From positions 1 to 33,211 of the forward strand of contig JAWXAN010000066.1 in NCBI GenBank assembly GCA_034439475.1: 33,211 nucleotides of DNA, read 5' to 3'. The position numbers were made by a program, and so were the translations under genes. Shown piece by piece: positions 6,672-14,961 of the stretch; the first letter of the stretch is position 1; each line of letters opens with the position of its first letter. The notes below the pieces were generated by a model. The model ran no database searches. It was not told the origin of the DNA and worked only from the letters and a program-made list of their open reading frames with translations. Source of the DNA: Candidatus Zixiibacteriota bacterium. GTDB lineage: Bacteria; Zixibacteria; MSB-5A5; GN15; FEB-12.

Positions 6672-7553
6672 ATGAATTTCGACGACAAGCAACACAAAGT
6701 CAAAGTCGGCCTTGCCGAAATGCTCAAAGGCGGAGTGATTATGGATGTGACTACTGCCGAGCAGGCAAAACTCGCCGAGCAGGCCGGAGCCTCGGCAGTA
6801 ATGGCGCTCGAGCGTGTGCCGTCGGATATCCGTGCCGAAGGCGGCGTCGCGCGTATGGCTGATCTCGATGTTATCGATGCCATCAAACGCGTCGTCACCA
6901 TTCCGGTCATGGCCAAATGCCGGATCGGGCATATTATCGAAGCTCGTGTGTTGGAATCAATCGAAGTCGACTTTATTGACGAATCCGAAGTTCTTACTCC
7001 CGCCGATAACTCATATCATATTGACAAATGGCCGTTCAAAGTCCCGTTCGTCTGTGGATGCCGCAATCTCGGCGAGGCCCTGCGGCGTATTTCTGAAGGT
7101 GCGGCCATGATTCGCACCAAGGGCGAAGCCGGTACTGGAGATATCTCGCAGGCTGTCAAACACCTTCGAGAGATTAATGGCGTGATGAAGACTCTGACTG
7201 TGATGTCGAATGAAGAACTCCATGGCATAGCCAAAGAGCACCGTGTCTCGATTGATTTGGTCAAGCTTGTTGCCAAGACCGGAAAACTTCCTGTGCCGAA
7301 TTTTGCCGCGGGGGGTGTAGCGACACCAGCCGATGCCGCGCTCTGTATGCACCTTGGGGCCGAGGCGGTTTTTGTCGGAAGCGGTATTTTCAAATCAAGA
7401 AATCCTGAAAAGCGCGCCAAGGCGATTGTCTCGGCGACGACTCATTGGACTGACTATTCGATTATTGCCCAGTACTCGCATGCATTGGGCGAACCAATGC
7501 GCGGAATCGACGCCGTCTCTATCCCCACCGAGCAGCAACTGCAAGTGAGGTAG
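6672..7553 (+). CDS. pdxS: Pyridoxal 5'-phosphate synthase, PdxS subunit
   Basis: PdxS is the (beta/alpha)8-barrel subunit of the deoxyxylulose-5-phosphate-independent vitamin B6 pathway. It condenses ribose 5-phosphate, glyceraldehyde 3-phosphate and PdxT-derived ammonia into pyridoxal phosphate. The 293-residue length equals the family norm. Very conserved stretches are visible: [37 protein letters not shown] and [13 protein letters not shown], the last forming the phosphate site. I chose ATG 6672 because AAGGAG lies at 6657-6662; an upstream in-frame start at 6579 would place the promoter -35 inside the gene. Its partner pdxT lies about 1 kb downstream, separated by an unrelated nuclease-like gene. 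Confidence 0.96.
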   Translation: MNFDDKQHKVKVGLAEMLKGGVIMDVTTAEQAKLAEQAGASAVMALERVPSDIRAEGGVARMADLDVIDAIKRVVTIPVMAKCRIGHIIEARVLESIEVDFIDESEVLTPADNSYHIDKWPFKVPFVCGCRNLGEALRRISEGAAMIRTKGEAGTGDISQAVKHLREINGVMKTLTVMSNEELHGIAKEHRVSIDLVKLVAKTGKLPVPNFAAGGVATPADAALCMHLGAEAVFVGSGIFKSRNPEKRAKAIVSATTHWTDYSIIAQYSHALGEPMRGIDAVSIPTEQQLQVR

Positions 7554-7568
7554 CCGAGGGGGAGCTTG

Positions 7569-8213
7569 ATGTTGAATTCAACCGCGTCGCCCCACAATAA
7601 TCTTCGACAGATCACATCCTATGTGCTCAAAGAGTGGCAGGAGGTCTGTTGCTATATTGCCGGGGGGAATTGTCACGAATTTAAGGGGTCCAAGAAGGAA
7701 GCGAAAGTACTGAGCTGTTTAACGAGTCGGATCAGTAAGAATTATCCACAGATTTGCCTTGATTCTAACGTCAGGTTCGGTGACTGGTTTATAGATATTG
7801 TGTGTTGTTACAAGAGCATTGAGTTAGCAATAGAAGGCAAGTTCAAATTACAAAGTGATGGAGCTGTTCCAGACAATAGGAAAGAGGCCTTTTTTGACCT
7901 TCACAAACTTGAAAAGTATTCAAAGCATGAAAACAATCGTGGAGGCGTTTTCTTGTGGCTAACCGACCAGCCGCACTATCTTAAGGAAGCCACCGGAGAC
8001 TCAAAGGACTTTAGCAGCCATCACGGCAGAAATCTCATTGCAGGTCAGCCCCTGGTGGCCAGACGCTTTAGGAGAAAGAACTTCCCGAACCCCCTTATCC
8101 TTGGACAAAGTTACAGTCTAGATTGGAAGCCAGTCGGCGAAACTAATCGGTGGAGTACTCTGATAGTGGAAATCGGAACTGGAAATCAAAGTAAGAAAGA
8201 TCAAATAGCTTAA
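7569..8213 (+). CDS. PD-(D/E)XK nuclease-like hypothetical protein
   Basis: I recognise no named family. The 214-residue protein has a pattern consistent with the PD-(D/E)XK restriction-endonuclease-like fold: Glu44 in a helix (EAKVLSCL), Asp76 in VRFGDWFID, then Glu89-Gly-Lys91 in ELAIEGKFK. A strand-like segment GGVFLWLTD follows about 35 residues later. Such proteins cut or process DNA, but members of this fold also include non-nucleases. ATG 7569 follows a GGGGGAG site. The gene begins 15 bp after pdxS and is followed by a 370-bp noncoding stretch and pdxT's own promoter, so it looks inserted into an ancestral pdxST pair. There are no methylase, integrase or toxin-antitoxin partners. Confidence 0.6.
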   Translation: MLNSTASPHNNLRQITSYVLKEWQEVCCYIAGGNCHEFKGSKKEAKVLSCLTSRISKNYPQICLDSNVRFGDWFIDIVCCYKSIELAIEGKFKLQSDGAVPDNRKEAFFDLHKLEKYSKHENNRGGVFLWLTDQPHYLKEATGDSKDFSSHHGRNLIAGQPLVARRFRRKNFPNPLILGQSYSLDWKPVGETNRWSTLIVEIGTGNQSKKDQIA

Positions 8214-8583
8214 GATAAGCTAATCTGTTTGGTCTTGGCCAATACGAATGCTATCGTTCATCAAGATTATTGCAGTTCCGTCCAGTCTGCTAGGCATAGT
8301 GCTTATCACCTCTCGGTTGATGTGGGCCCTATCTGGGGATAAGTATTGCGAGTGAGCGAGCTCTTATTTCACCCTTCACGCCCTCTGCTCAAACTCTACT
8401 ATCCGCAAAAAGTCGCATAGTTGGGGCTTCTCATTCTTACATAGTGACTGCCGATTCGTAAATCCGGTTTGCCAGTGTCTCAACTTCAACACAGCCGTAC
8501 CGCGAGTAATCCCTCAGACTTGACACCTGGTCTATCTCCCCTATATTCGGGCACTTATAGGAACATGAAGCGTTAAATCAGAG
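8214..8583. other. Noncoding stretch between the nuclease-like gene and pdxT
   Basis: I find no gene-like frame here. A small inverted repeat AGCTTA / TAAGCT (8207-8221) overlaps the end of the upstream gene but lacks a T-tract. The only clear signal is the promoter at 8520-8547. Its presence is consistent with pdxT having regained or kept independent expression after separation from pdxS. Confidence 0.6.
8520..8547 (+). promoter_or_regulatory. Putative pdxT promoter
   Basis: A perfect -35 TTGACA (8520-8525) and TATATT (8542-8547) are separated by 16 bases. The predicted start near 8554 gives a leader of about 30 nt before ATG 8584. This is the best match to the sigma-70 consensus in the window. 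Confidence 0.75.
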
Positions 8584-9189
8584 ATGAGCAAATACAGCAA
8601 ATTGACAGTCGGCGTTTTGGCCCTTCAAGGGGACTATCAAGCTCATATCACACAGATCGAAAAGCTGGGCGCAAAAGCTCGACAGGTGAAATTGCCCGCC
8701 GATCTCGTCAGCCTTGATGCCATCATAATCCCAGGCGGCGAATCGACAACGATGAATATTCTCCTCGACCGCTTCAAACTCCGTGAACCAATGACGAAAT
8801 TTTGCGGATCCAAACCTACCTTTGGGACCTGTGCTGGCATGATTATGCTCTCAAAGACTATCGAGGACAATCTTTCAGGAGTCAAACCGCTTGGATTGCT
8901 CGATATCGATGTTCTTCGCAACGGCTACGGTCGTCAGATTTTCTCTTTTGAAGATAATATCCCTGTCGATTCGAAGAATGGACTTACCAGTCTCACCGGC
9001 ACATTCATCCGTGCGCCAAAGATAACTCGCAAGGGGTCTGGTGTCGCAACTCTGGCAAGTTACCGAGAATCTCCGGTTTTAGTCTCCGAGGGTAATATTC
9101 TTGCAAGCTCATTTCATACGGAACTTGGCTCTAATACGTCTCTTCTCCAGTATTTTTTGGATAATTTTGTGCCTGACAAGTCAATTTAG
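8584..9189 (+). CDS. pdxT: Pyridoxal 5'-phosphate synthase glutaminase subunit PdxT
   Basis: A class I glutamine amidotransferase that hydrolyses glutamine and channels ammonia to PdxS. The 201-residue length is typical. Visible landmarks are VGVLALQGDYQAHI at the N-terminus, IIPGGESTTM (oxyanion strand), FGTCAGMIML carrying the nucleophile cysteine, and the SFHTELG His/Glu pair near the C-terminus completing the triad. The family usually reads FHPE; here it is FHTE, which keeps both catalytic residues. The ATG has no strong Shine-Dalgarno, but a strong promoter lies just upstream. Only 16 bp separate it from lipA, which seems to have its own promoter overlapping the end of this gene. Confidence 0.95.
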   Translation: MSKYSKLTVGVLALQGDYQAHITQIEKLGAKARQVKLPADLVSLDAIIIPGGESTTMNILLDRFKLREPMTKFCGSKPTFGTCAGMIMLSKTIEDNLSGVKPLGLLDIDVLRNGYGRQIFSFEDNIPVDSKNGLTSLTGTFIRAPKITRKGSGVATLASYRESPVLVSEGNILASSFHTELGSNTSLLQYFLDNFVPDKSI

Positions 9190-9200
9190 GGTAGTATATT
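9173..9200 (+). promoter_or_regulatory. Putative lipA promoter, possibly leaderless
   Basis: CTGACA (9173-9178), 16 bases, then TATATT (9195-9200). The -10 ends five bases before the lipA ATG at 9206, so transcription would begin at or very near the start codon. It overlaps the 3' end of pdxT. No Shine-Dalgarno precedes lipA, which agrees with a leaderless transcript. Confidence 0.55.
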
Positions 9201-9205
9201 AGATT

Positions 9206-10171
9206 ATGGAAAAAGTCTTCTTTAGTCAGACGGTCGGAGAAGAGCTTGAGCCGCAAGTCAGCGCAAAGACTCCCACTATCCGCGAACGTGTTGCCGTCCC
9301 GCATACGAGACTTCCGCGATGGATAAAAATCACGCCCACCGAGAACGAAAATTATGTCCGCGTAAAGAGCATCCTCAAACAAAACGGTCTTCATTCCGTC
9401 TGCCAGGAAGCGGCCTGCCCGAATATCCGCGAGTGTTACGGCGAAGGAACTGCCACTTTCATGATTTTGGGCAAACACTGCACGCGCGGCTGTAATTTCT
9501 GCGATGTCCTTAAAGGGAAACCGCTGGGACTTGATCTTGGGGAGCCCAAACGGCTTGCCGATGTTGTCGGCCAGCTTGGACTTAAGCAGGTTGTCATAAC
9601 TACTGTGACGAGGGATGACCTTCCCGATGGCGGGGCCGGAATCTTTGCTGAAACGTTGCGTTTGTTGCGTGAACAAGACAAAAATATCCGCGTTGAATTT
9701 CTCGTTTCTGACTTTGGCGGTAAAACTGATTCGTTGAAAATTGTGCTCGATGCCGGGGTGGATGTTCTGGCTCACAATGTAGAAACGGTCGCTCGGATGC
9801 AGAAGCGCGTCCGGGGCGCAGCGAAACTTGACCGGTCTTTAGCGATGCTTCGTTATGCATCGGACTATCGCCCACGCCCGGTAGTAAAAACGGGATTTAT
9901 GGTTGGTTTGGGAGAGACGGCAGAGGAGATGGTTGAATTGATGCACCAAATCTATGCCGCCGGAGTAGATCTTGTGACTATCGGGCAATATCTGCGGCCA
10001 TCGCTCGAACATTTACCGGTTGAAAAGTTTTATCACCCTGATGAATTCGCTGGTCTGGCCGAAATCGGACGGAAAATAGGATTTGCTCATGTCGAAGCCG
10101 GGCCGTTGGTTCGCAGTTCTTACAAAGCATTTAATCAATCCAAAGGGATTTTAGAGAAAAAACATGATTAA
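9206..10171 (+). CDS. lipA: Lipoyl synthase
   Basis: A radical-SAM enzyme that inserts two sulfurs into protein-bound octanoyl groups to make lipoyl cofactors of 2-oxoacid dehydrogenases and the glycine cleavage system. Both cluster motifs are present: the auxiliary cluster C66-x4-C71-x5-C77 (VCQEAACPNIREC) and the radical-SAM C92-x3-C96-x2-C99 (HCTRGCNFCD). The C-terminal VRSSYKA supplies the serine that ligates the auxiliary cluster. At 321 residues it is normal length. The LipA core begins near LPRWIKI (about residue 36). The start lacks a Shine-Dalgarno and sits immediately after a TATATT. The final eight bases overlap ispH, so the two are probably co-transcribed. No lipB is in view. Confidence 0.96.
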   Translation: MEKVFFSQTVGEELEPQVSAKTPTIRERVAVPHTRLPRWIKITPTENENYVRVKSILKQNGLHSVCQEAACPNIRECYGEGTATFMILGKHCTRGCNFCDVLKGKPLGLDLGEPKRLADVVGQLGLKQVVITTVTRDDLPDGGAGIFAETLRLLREQDKNIRVEFLVSDFGGKTDSLKIVLDAGVDVLAHNVETVARMQKRVRGAAKLDRSLAMLRYASDYRPRPVVKTGFMVGLGETAEEMVELMHQIYAAGVDLVTIGQYLRPSLEHLPVEKFYHPDEFAGLAEIGRKIGFAHVEAGPLVRSSYKAFNQSKGILEKKHD

Positions 10172-11093
10172 GAAGATATTCCTGGCGCGGCATTATGGGT
10201 TTTGTATGGGCGTAAAACGCGCAATTAAAATTGCCGAAGAAACAGCTCAAAAGTCACAGGAGCCTGTGACCATACTCAATGAAATTGTCCACAACGAAAC
10301 GGTCGTTCAAAAATTCCGCGACGACGGTGTCGGACAGGCTCTCGCGCTGGCCGATGTGTCGGCTGGAACACTGATAATCTCGGCCCATGGTGTTGCGCCT
10401 TCGGTAATTGAAGAGGCCGAATCGATGGGGCTTAATGTTGTCGATGCGACCTGTCCGCTTGTGACGGTAATCTATGATGTCGTCAAAGACAAAATCGCTC
10501 AGGATTATTTTATTATTCATTTCGGTGATCGGAATCATGATGAAACAATCGGTGTGGTCGGCCACGCGCCCGACCGCATAACCGTTGTAGGCGGCGAAGA
10601 GGAACTTGCCGTTTTGCCGGAATGGAAAGAGCGCAAACTCTGCCTGACCGTCCAGACGACCTCACACATGGATGAGTTTGCCGAGATGAAACGACTCGCA
10701 AAACAAAAATGGCCGCACCTCGAGGTTTCAGATACTATATGCATGGCGACAACTCAGCGACAAACGGCTATCCGCGATCTGGCTCCGCAAGTCGATATGG
10801 TTATTGTTGTCGGCTCAACGACATCGGCCAATTCGAAACGTCTGGCGCAATTGGCACAGTCGCTTTGTGGACGGGGTGTGCTTATCGGATCCGCGCTTGA
10901 TATCCGCTCTGATTGGTTTACCGGCGAGGACTCATTTGAAAATATAGGCATTTCGGCCGGGGCATCAACACCGGATTTTCTTGTTGAAGCCGTTGTAAAT
11001 AAGTTGATGAAATTATCCGGAGGCGTGGCCGAGCTTGTGCTGCCGGGGAAAAAACGACGGTCGCGCGAGGCGGCTGTTGAAGAATCGCACTGA
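10164..11093 (+). CDS. ispH: 4-hydroxy-3-methylbut-2-enyl diphosphate reductase
   Basis: The last enzyme of the MEP isoprenoid pathway, reducing HMBPP to IPP and DMAPP with a 4Fe-4S cluster. The three cluster cysteines are Cys14 (HYGFCMGVKRA), Cys97 (VDATCPLV) and Cys193 (SDTICMATTQRQ). The substrate-binding AHGV (about residues 74-77) and VVGSTTSANSKRL are conserved. The 309-residue length is typical, with a short basic C-terminal tail (KKRRSREAAVEESH). The ATG overlaps the lipA stop by eight bases, indicating translational coupling. The cluster could draw electrons from a ferredoxin such as the one at 5066-5386, which is inference. The next gene, the CcmF-like one, begins 39 bp later. Confidence 0.96.
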   Translation: MIKKIFLARHYGFCMGVKRAIKIAEETAQKSQEPVTILNEIVHNETVVQKFRDDGVGQALALADVSAGTLIISAHGVAPSVIEEAESMGLNVVDATCPLVTVIYDVVKDKIAQDYFIIHFGDRNHDETIGVVGHAPDRITVVGGEEELAVLPEWKERKLCLTVQTTSHMDEFAEMKRLAKQKWPHLEVSDTICMATTQRQTAIRDLAPQVDMVIVVGSTTSANSKRLAQLAQSLCGRGVLIGSALDIRSDWFTGEDSFENIGISAGASTPDFLVEAVVNKLMKLSGGVAELVLPGKKRRSREAAVEESH

Positions 11094-11132
11094 CATTTAT
11101 CCTTGCCGTGCTTCTAAATCGGAGATTTCTTT

Positions 11133-13388
11133 ATGTCCTATTTTGGTGACTTTTTAATTTTTGGCGCTACTCTGTGCACCCTCTTCTCTGCCATTTTTTA
11201 TTTTCTGGCATGGCGGGGGCGAGACCGATTTCTTAATCTCGGACGAAGACTTTATGGGCTTACGACTCTCCTTGTAACTGCAACACTCGCCACTCTCTTT
11301 TACCTGATTCTCACACACGACTTTTCAATAGCCTATGTTCATGCGTATTCCTCTACTGATCTGCCTCTGGGCTATCTGTTATCAACGTTGTGGGGCGGCC
11401 AGGAAGGGACATTCCTGTTGTGGCTTTTCTACACAGTTATTTTCGGATTAGTGCTTCGAAAAAGCGCCGGAGAATTTGAGAGGGGAACAATGTTTTTCCT
11501 CAATCTATTTGTTCTGTCACTTCTTTTTATCATAACGAAAAAATCTCCGTTTGCGCTCTCGCCTATCTTTCATGCTGAGGGGGCCGGCTTAAATCCGCTC
11601 CTGCAAAATTTTTGGATGCAGATTCATCCGCCCATTATGTTCATAGGTTTTTCTGCTGCGACATTCCCTTTTGTTTTTGCGATAACGGGACTTATCGAAC
11701 GCAAATATCAATTGTGGTCCGAAGCCGCGCGCCGCTGGACGATGTTTGCTTGGTCATCGCTTGGTATTTCGCTGGTCATGGGTGGTTATTGGGCGTATGA
11801 GACTTTAGGCTGGGGAGGCTTCTGGGCATGGGATCCCGTAGAAAATTCCTCGCTTATTCCATGGCTCTTTCTGACAACACAGGTTCATTCGTTATTTATC
11901 AAACGGCGGCGGCGGGGGCTGATGCGCTTCTCGCTAGTTGTTGTCTGTCTGTCCTTCTGGTCTGTTCTTTACGGCACATTTCTGACCCGTTCGGGGGTAC
12001 TAGCAGATTTCTCGGTCCACTCGTTTGTGGACCTTGGTATAAATGCCTTCTTGGTAACGGGCCTGTTTTTCTTTGTCGGACTAGGTTCTTTTTGGCTTAT
12101 GTACCGCTGGCGTGATATCCGTCCCGAACCGTCGTTTTCAGTTGTGGCGTCGCGTTCGTACCTTGTAACGCTTGGAGTCGTAATTCTCTTTCTGGGCGCG
12201 ATGCTTGTGCTTCTGGGAACATCGGCCCCGCTTCTGACCCGAGTGACGGAGACGCCTTCAAATGTGGGCATGTCGTATTACTTTGCGACCATGACACCCA
12301 TATCGATAGCGATACTTCTTTTGATATCGCTCTTCCCAGTTTTTCGCTGGAACTCGGGATTATCCAAACCAATGCTGCTTATTCTCGGAATAGCAGTCGC
12401 CATTGCGACCTGTCTGTTTCTACTGTTCGCTCGAGTTACAACTGAGCCAATGTACCTGCTTCTATTTAGTTTCGCGGCATGGGCAATCACAGTGAATGGA
12501 TATGTTTTCTTTCTTTCGATAAAAGAAAAGAAACTTACACCCGGTTATCTCTCGCATGTTGGACTAGCGATTGCGCTTATCGGCGCGGCGTCATCGGCGG
12601 GATTTGAATCGAAAGAAGTGGTGAGTCTCAAAGAGGGAGAGATGGTTTCTTCGCTGGGCTATAATCTGACCTTCACGGAGGTTACAAATAAAGCCAAGGG
12701 CTTTGATTGTCATGTGACGGTTGACGGAGGTAATGGGACTTTCGCGGCAGTCCTCTCGCATGAGTTTCCAAAGAATGCCGAGGGCGTCATGAAAAAGCCT
12801 CATGTCCACACCTATGCGAGCCATGATGTCTATCTTGCTCCGCAGGCATTCGAGCCGGCCGAATCAAACGATAAGGGGACATTATTTCTCAAAAAAGGGG
12901 AGTCCGCAACGATTGAAAAATACACCTTTACTTTCTTCCGCTTTGATATGGGAGGAACGCATGGCAGTACAAGCGATGAAATGTCTGCTAAAGCTCTTGT
13001 GACAGTCAGCTATGACGGCATCGAGGAATCAATGACTCCGTCACTGTCGGTGCTTGGTAACCAGGTGAAACCCGAAGCGGTCAGTTTTGATAATAGTCGA
13101 GGCAGTGTGGTCATTGCCGGTGTGCGTCCGGAGGACGGCGGCGTTATGCTTGCGATAGCCGGGGATTTTGTCCCGGTTGCTGAAGCAAAACCTGCGACTT
13201 TGGTAGTCGAGCTATCGCGTAAACCACTCATTCAGTTATTCTGGATAGGAACAATGGTGGCATTTTTAGGTGGAATACTGAGCATGTTCAAGCGAAGAAA
13301 AAAGCTGCAGAGCACAACTATCAGTGATGTAGAATCAACTCCAGCCGAACCAAATTCACAGGTGATAGGATTCAGCGAGCGGGCGTAA
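11133..13388 (+). CDS. ccmF: CcmF-type cytochrome c heme lyase subunit
   Basis: A large polytopic inner-membrane protein (751 residues, roughly a dozen or more hydrophobic segments) of the HMM superfamily that attaches heme to apocytochrome c in the periplasm. The diagnostic WWD motif WGGFWAWDPVENSSLIPWL starts at residue 227. Upstream are LWGGQEGTFLLW and the histidine-containing LQNFWMQIHPPIMFIGF, which fit heme-coordinating loops. A soluble, presumably periplasmic domain spans about residues 490-690, before a final membrane helix and basic tail. It is somewhat longer than E. coli CcmF. No ccmA-E, ccmG or ccmH gene is present here, so the rest of the system must lie elsewhere. Confidence 0.9.
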   Translation: MSYFGDFLIFGATLCTLFSAIFYFLAWRGRDRFLNLGRRLYGLTTLLVTATLATLFYLILTHDFSIAYVHAYSSTDLPLGYLLSTLWGGQEGTFLLWLFYTVIFGLVLRKSAGEFERGTMFFLNLFVLSLLFIITKKSPFALSPIFHAEGAGLNPLLQNFWMQIHPPIMFIGFSAATFPFVFAITGLIERKYQLWSEAARRWTMFAWSSLGISLVMGGYWAYETLGWGGFWAWDPVENSSLIPWLFLTTQVHSLFIKRRRRGLMRFSLVVVCLSFWSVLYGTFLTRSGVLADFSVHSFVDLGINAFLVTGLFFFVGLGSFWLMYRWRDIRPEPSFSVVASRSYLVTLGVVILFLGAMLVLLGTSAPLLTRVTETPSNVGMSYYFATMTPISIAILLLISLFPVFRWNSGLSKPMLLILGIAVAIATCLFLLFARVTTEPMYLLLFSFAAWAITVNGYVFFLSIKEKKLTPGYLSHVGLAIALIGAASSAGFESKEVVSLKEGEMVSSLGYNLTFTEVTNKAKGFDCHVTVDGGNGTFAAVLSHEFPKNAEGVMKKPHVHTYASHDVYLAPQAFEPAESNDKGTLFLKKGESATIEKYTFTFFRFDMGGTHGSTSDEMSAKALVTVSYDGIEESMTPSLSVLGNQVKPEAVSFDNSRGSVVIAGVRPEDGGVMLAIAGDFVPVAEAKPATLVVELSRKPLIQLFWIGTMVAFLGGILSMFKRRKKLQSTTISDVESTPAEPNSQVIGFSERA

Positions 13389-13463
13389 GCTGACGGAAAT
13401 GCCACGTATACTCGCTGTTGAGTATTTCACTTTATCCTTTGAAGATTATTACAACTTCTTTTT

Positions 13464-13781
13464 ATGACCAACAAGCCACTCAGAATACTTATGGGAAAGC
13501 TTTCGGCATTGTCTCAGGGAAAAGGGATAGAAAAGCAGGTCATGGCTCGAAAATATGCTGTCTTCAATGACAATGGCACACTCTTCGGCATTGAGGGGGA
13601 ATGTAAACATATGCGGGCCTCTCTGAGCGGAGGGGGCGTTCGCGACGGGGTGCTGACCTGCCGCTGGCATGGCTGGCAGTACAAGCTCTCCGATGGTGAA
13701 TGTATCACGGTTCAAGGCTTCCGGCTCAAAAAATACGATGTCGAAATAGTCGATGACGATATCTACCTGCTTATTCCTTAA
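13464..13781 (+). CDS. Small Rieske-type 2Fe-2S protein
   Basis: A 105-residue single-domain Rieske protein. The ligand pairs are C47-x-H49 (GECKHM) and C66-x2-H69 (TCRWHGWQYKL), the standard C-x-H...C-x2-H pattern with 16 residues between. There is no signal peptide or membrane anchor, so it is a soluble ferredoxin-like or NirD-like protein rather than a bc1 subunit. Similar proteins act as electron carriers for oxygenases or stand alone. No oxygenase is adjacent, so its partner is unknown. The start lacks a clear Shine-Dalgarno. It lies about 75 bp after the CcmF gene and 44 bp before the methyltransferase. Confidence 0.85.
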   Translation: MTNKPLRILMGKLSALSQGKGIEKQVMARKYAVFNDNGTLFGIEGECKHMRASLSGGGVRDGVLTCRWHGWQYKLSDGECITVQGFRLKKYDVEIVDDDIYLLIP

Positions 13782-13825
13782 TACCGGTTCGGATTCGTAA
13801 TCACTTCAAAGGAGGTTCCTAATAT

Positions 13826-14485
13826 ATGTCCGCTAAATCAAAGAAAAAAAATACACCGTTTGCTCGCCAGAGCGAAAGGCTTGACCGATATCTCACCGAT
13901 ATTTCGCCCGAACGACTTCCTGTTATGTGGGAGATGGAAGACGAAGCCCGCAGATCAGGCTTTCCTATTATCGGGCCGATAGTAGGCCGATTCTTATATC
14001 AGATGGCCATGCTGACAAAAGCCAAAAGGATTCTTGAGCTTGGTTCTGGATTTGGCTACTCGGCGTATTGGTTTGCGCTGGCAGGCGGGAGCATGTCCCA
14101 GATAACCATGACTGATACCGATCGGGGAAACAAGAAAAAAGCAACCGATTATCTGTCTCGGGCAAAGCTAACTTCCCATTTTGATTTCCGGGTGGGAAAT
14201 GCTTTAGCTGTTCTCAAGAAGCTTGATGGCCCATTCGATATTATTCTCAACGACATAGATAAGAAGGACTATCCGAAGACAATTGATTTGGTTGCCGAGA
14301 AGCTCAAAAAGGGCGGGCTCTTTATCACAGACAATGTTATATGGTCAGGACGTGTTTTGGAGAAAAATCAGGACGACACGACTCGGGCAATCGTTCAATT
14401 CACACAGGAGCTTTATGCCGATAGCCGTTTTTTTACAACTATTCTTCCAATAAGGGATGGCATCGCCGTTTCTATAAGGCGATAG
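13826..14485 (+). CDS. Class I SAM-dependent O-methyltransferase (family 3, CCoAOMT-like)
   Basis: A 219-residue cytoplasmic methyltransferase. Motif I is RILELGSGFGYSAYWFA (about residues 68-84), with an acidic residue at the next strand (MTDTD). The metal/substrate region includes DIILNDIDKKDYPKT and FITDNVIWSGRVL, matching the DN-x-x-W-x-G-x-V pattern of catechol/CCoA-type O-methyltransferases. The TrmR tRNA hydroxyuridine methyltransferase belongs to the same family and is a plausible alternative. Substrate cannot be inferred. The start has a strong AAAGGAGG site. It is last in the co-directional run that begins with lipA, and nearly 480 bp without a gene follow. Confidence 0.88.
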   Translation: MSAKSKKKNTPFARQSERLDRYLTDISPERLPVMWEMEDEARRSGFPIIGPIVGRFLYQMAMLTKAKRILELGSGFGYSAYWFALAGGSMSQITMTDTDRGNKKKATDYLSRAKLTSHFDFRVGNALAVLKKLDGPFDIILNDIDKKDYPKTIDLVAEKLKKGGLFITDNVIWSGRVLEKNQDDTTRAIVQFTQELYADSRFFTTILPIRDGIAVSIRR

Positions 14486-14961
14486 AAACGATTGTATGGT
14501 TAAAGATGGACTAAATGTCAAGTTGTGCCAGTTTACTCTATTTTTTTCACAAATGACCGCATTTGATATGGAACATTATCGACTCACTATCGTTTTTAAA
14601 CTTAGACGAAATGAAACCGGAGTCAGTATTGATTCCGGCGGAATCGTGGTCTTTTTCTCAACAACAGTACGTATGCGAGAGACGGACAAAGAATCAAACA
14701 TTAGCAACCTGAAAGACGACGACGTAGTTTTGCCTTTTCGTGACGGTTACAAGAAGAGAATACAACCGATACAAACAAATTTATGTTGACAAAAATTGAA
14801 TAATTACCTTTCTTCACCCGATCTGTTTAGGGTCGTTTGCTGGGTCAGCCGAATCAGTAACAGAGTTTTCACACGTGTTTGATCTGAGAAAATCTCAGCA
14901 AAGAAGAGATAAAGTAGCACACACCCGCGAAGCACACCTTGCGGTACACCGAGGAGGAACC
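14486..14961. other. Noncoding stretch before the ArsC-fold gene
   Basis: A frame at 14496-14789 could encode 97 residues but has no Shine-Dalgarno, low-complexity composition and no family features, so I leave it out. TTGACA at 14786-14791 has no convincing -10 downstream. I saw no tRNA-like fold. A ribosome-binding site GAGGAGG at 14951-14957 marks the start of the next gene. Confidence 0.5.

Noticed and set aside
11133-13781. A complete cytochrome c maturation operon
   Set aside because: Only a CcmF-type gene is found. No CcmA-E, CcmG or CcmH homolog is adjacent, and the Rieske protein is not a maturation factor.
14496-14789. Plus-strand frame of 97 residues after the O-methyltransferase
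   Set aside because: No Shine-Dalgarno and no family pattern. It could still be a small lineage-specific gene, but I cannot support it.
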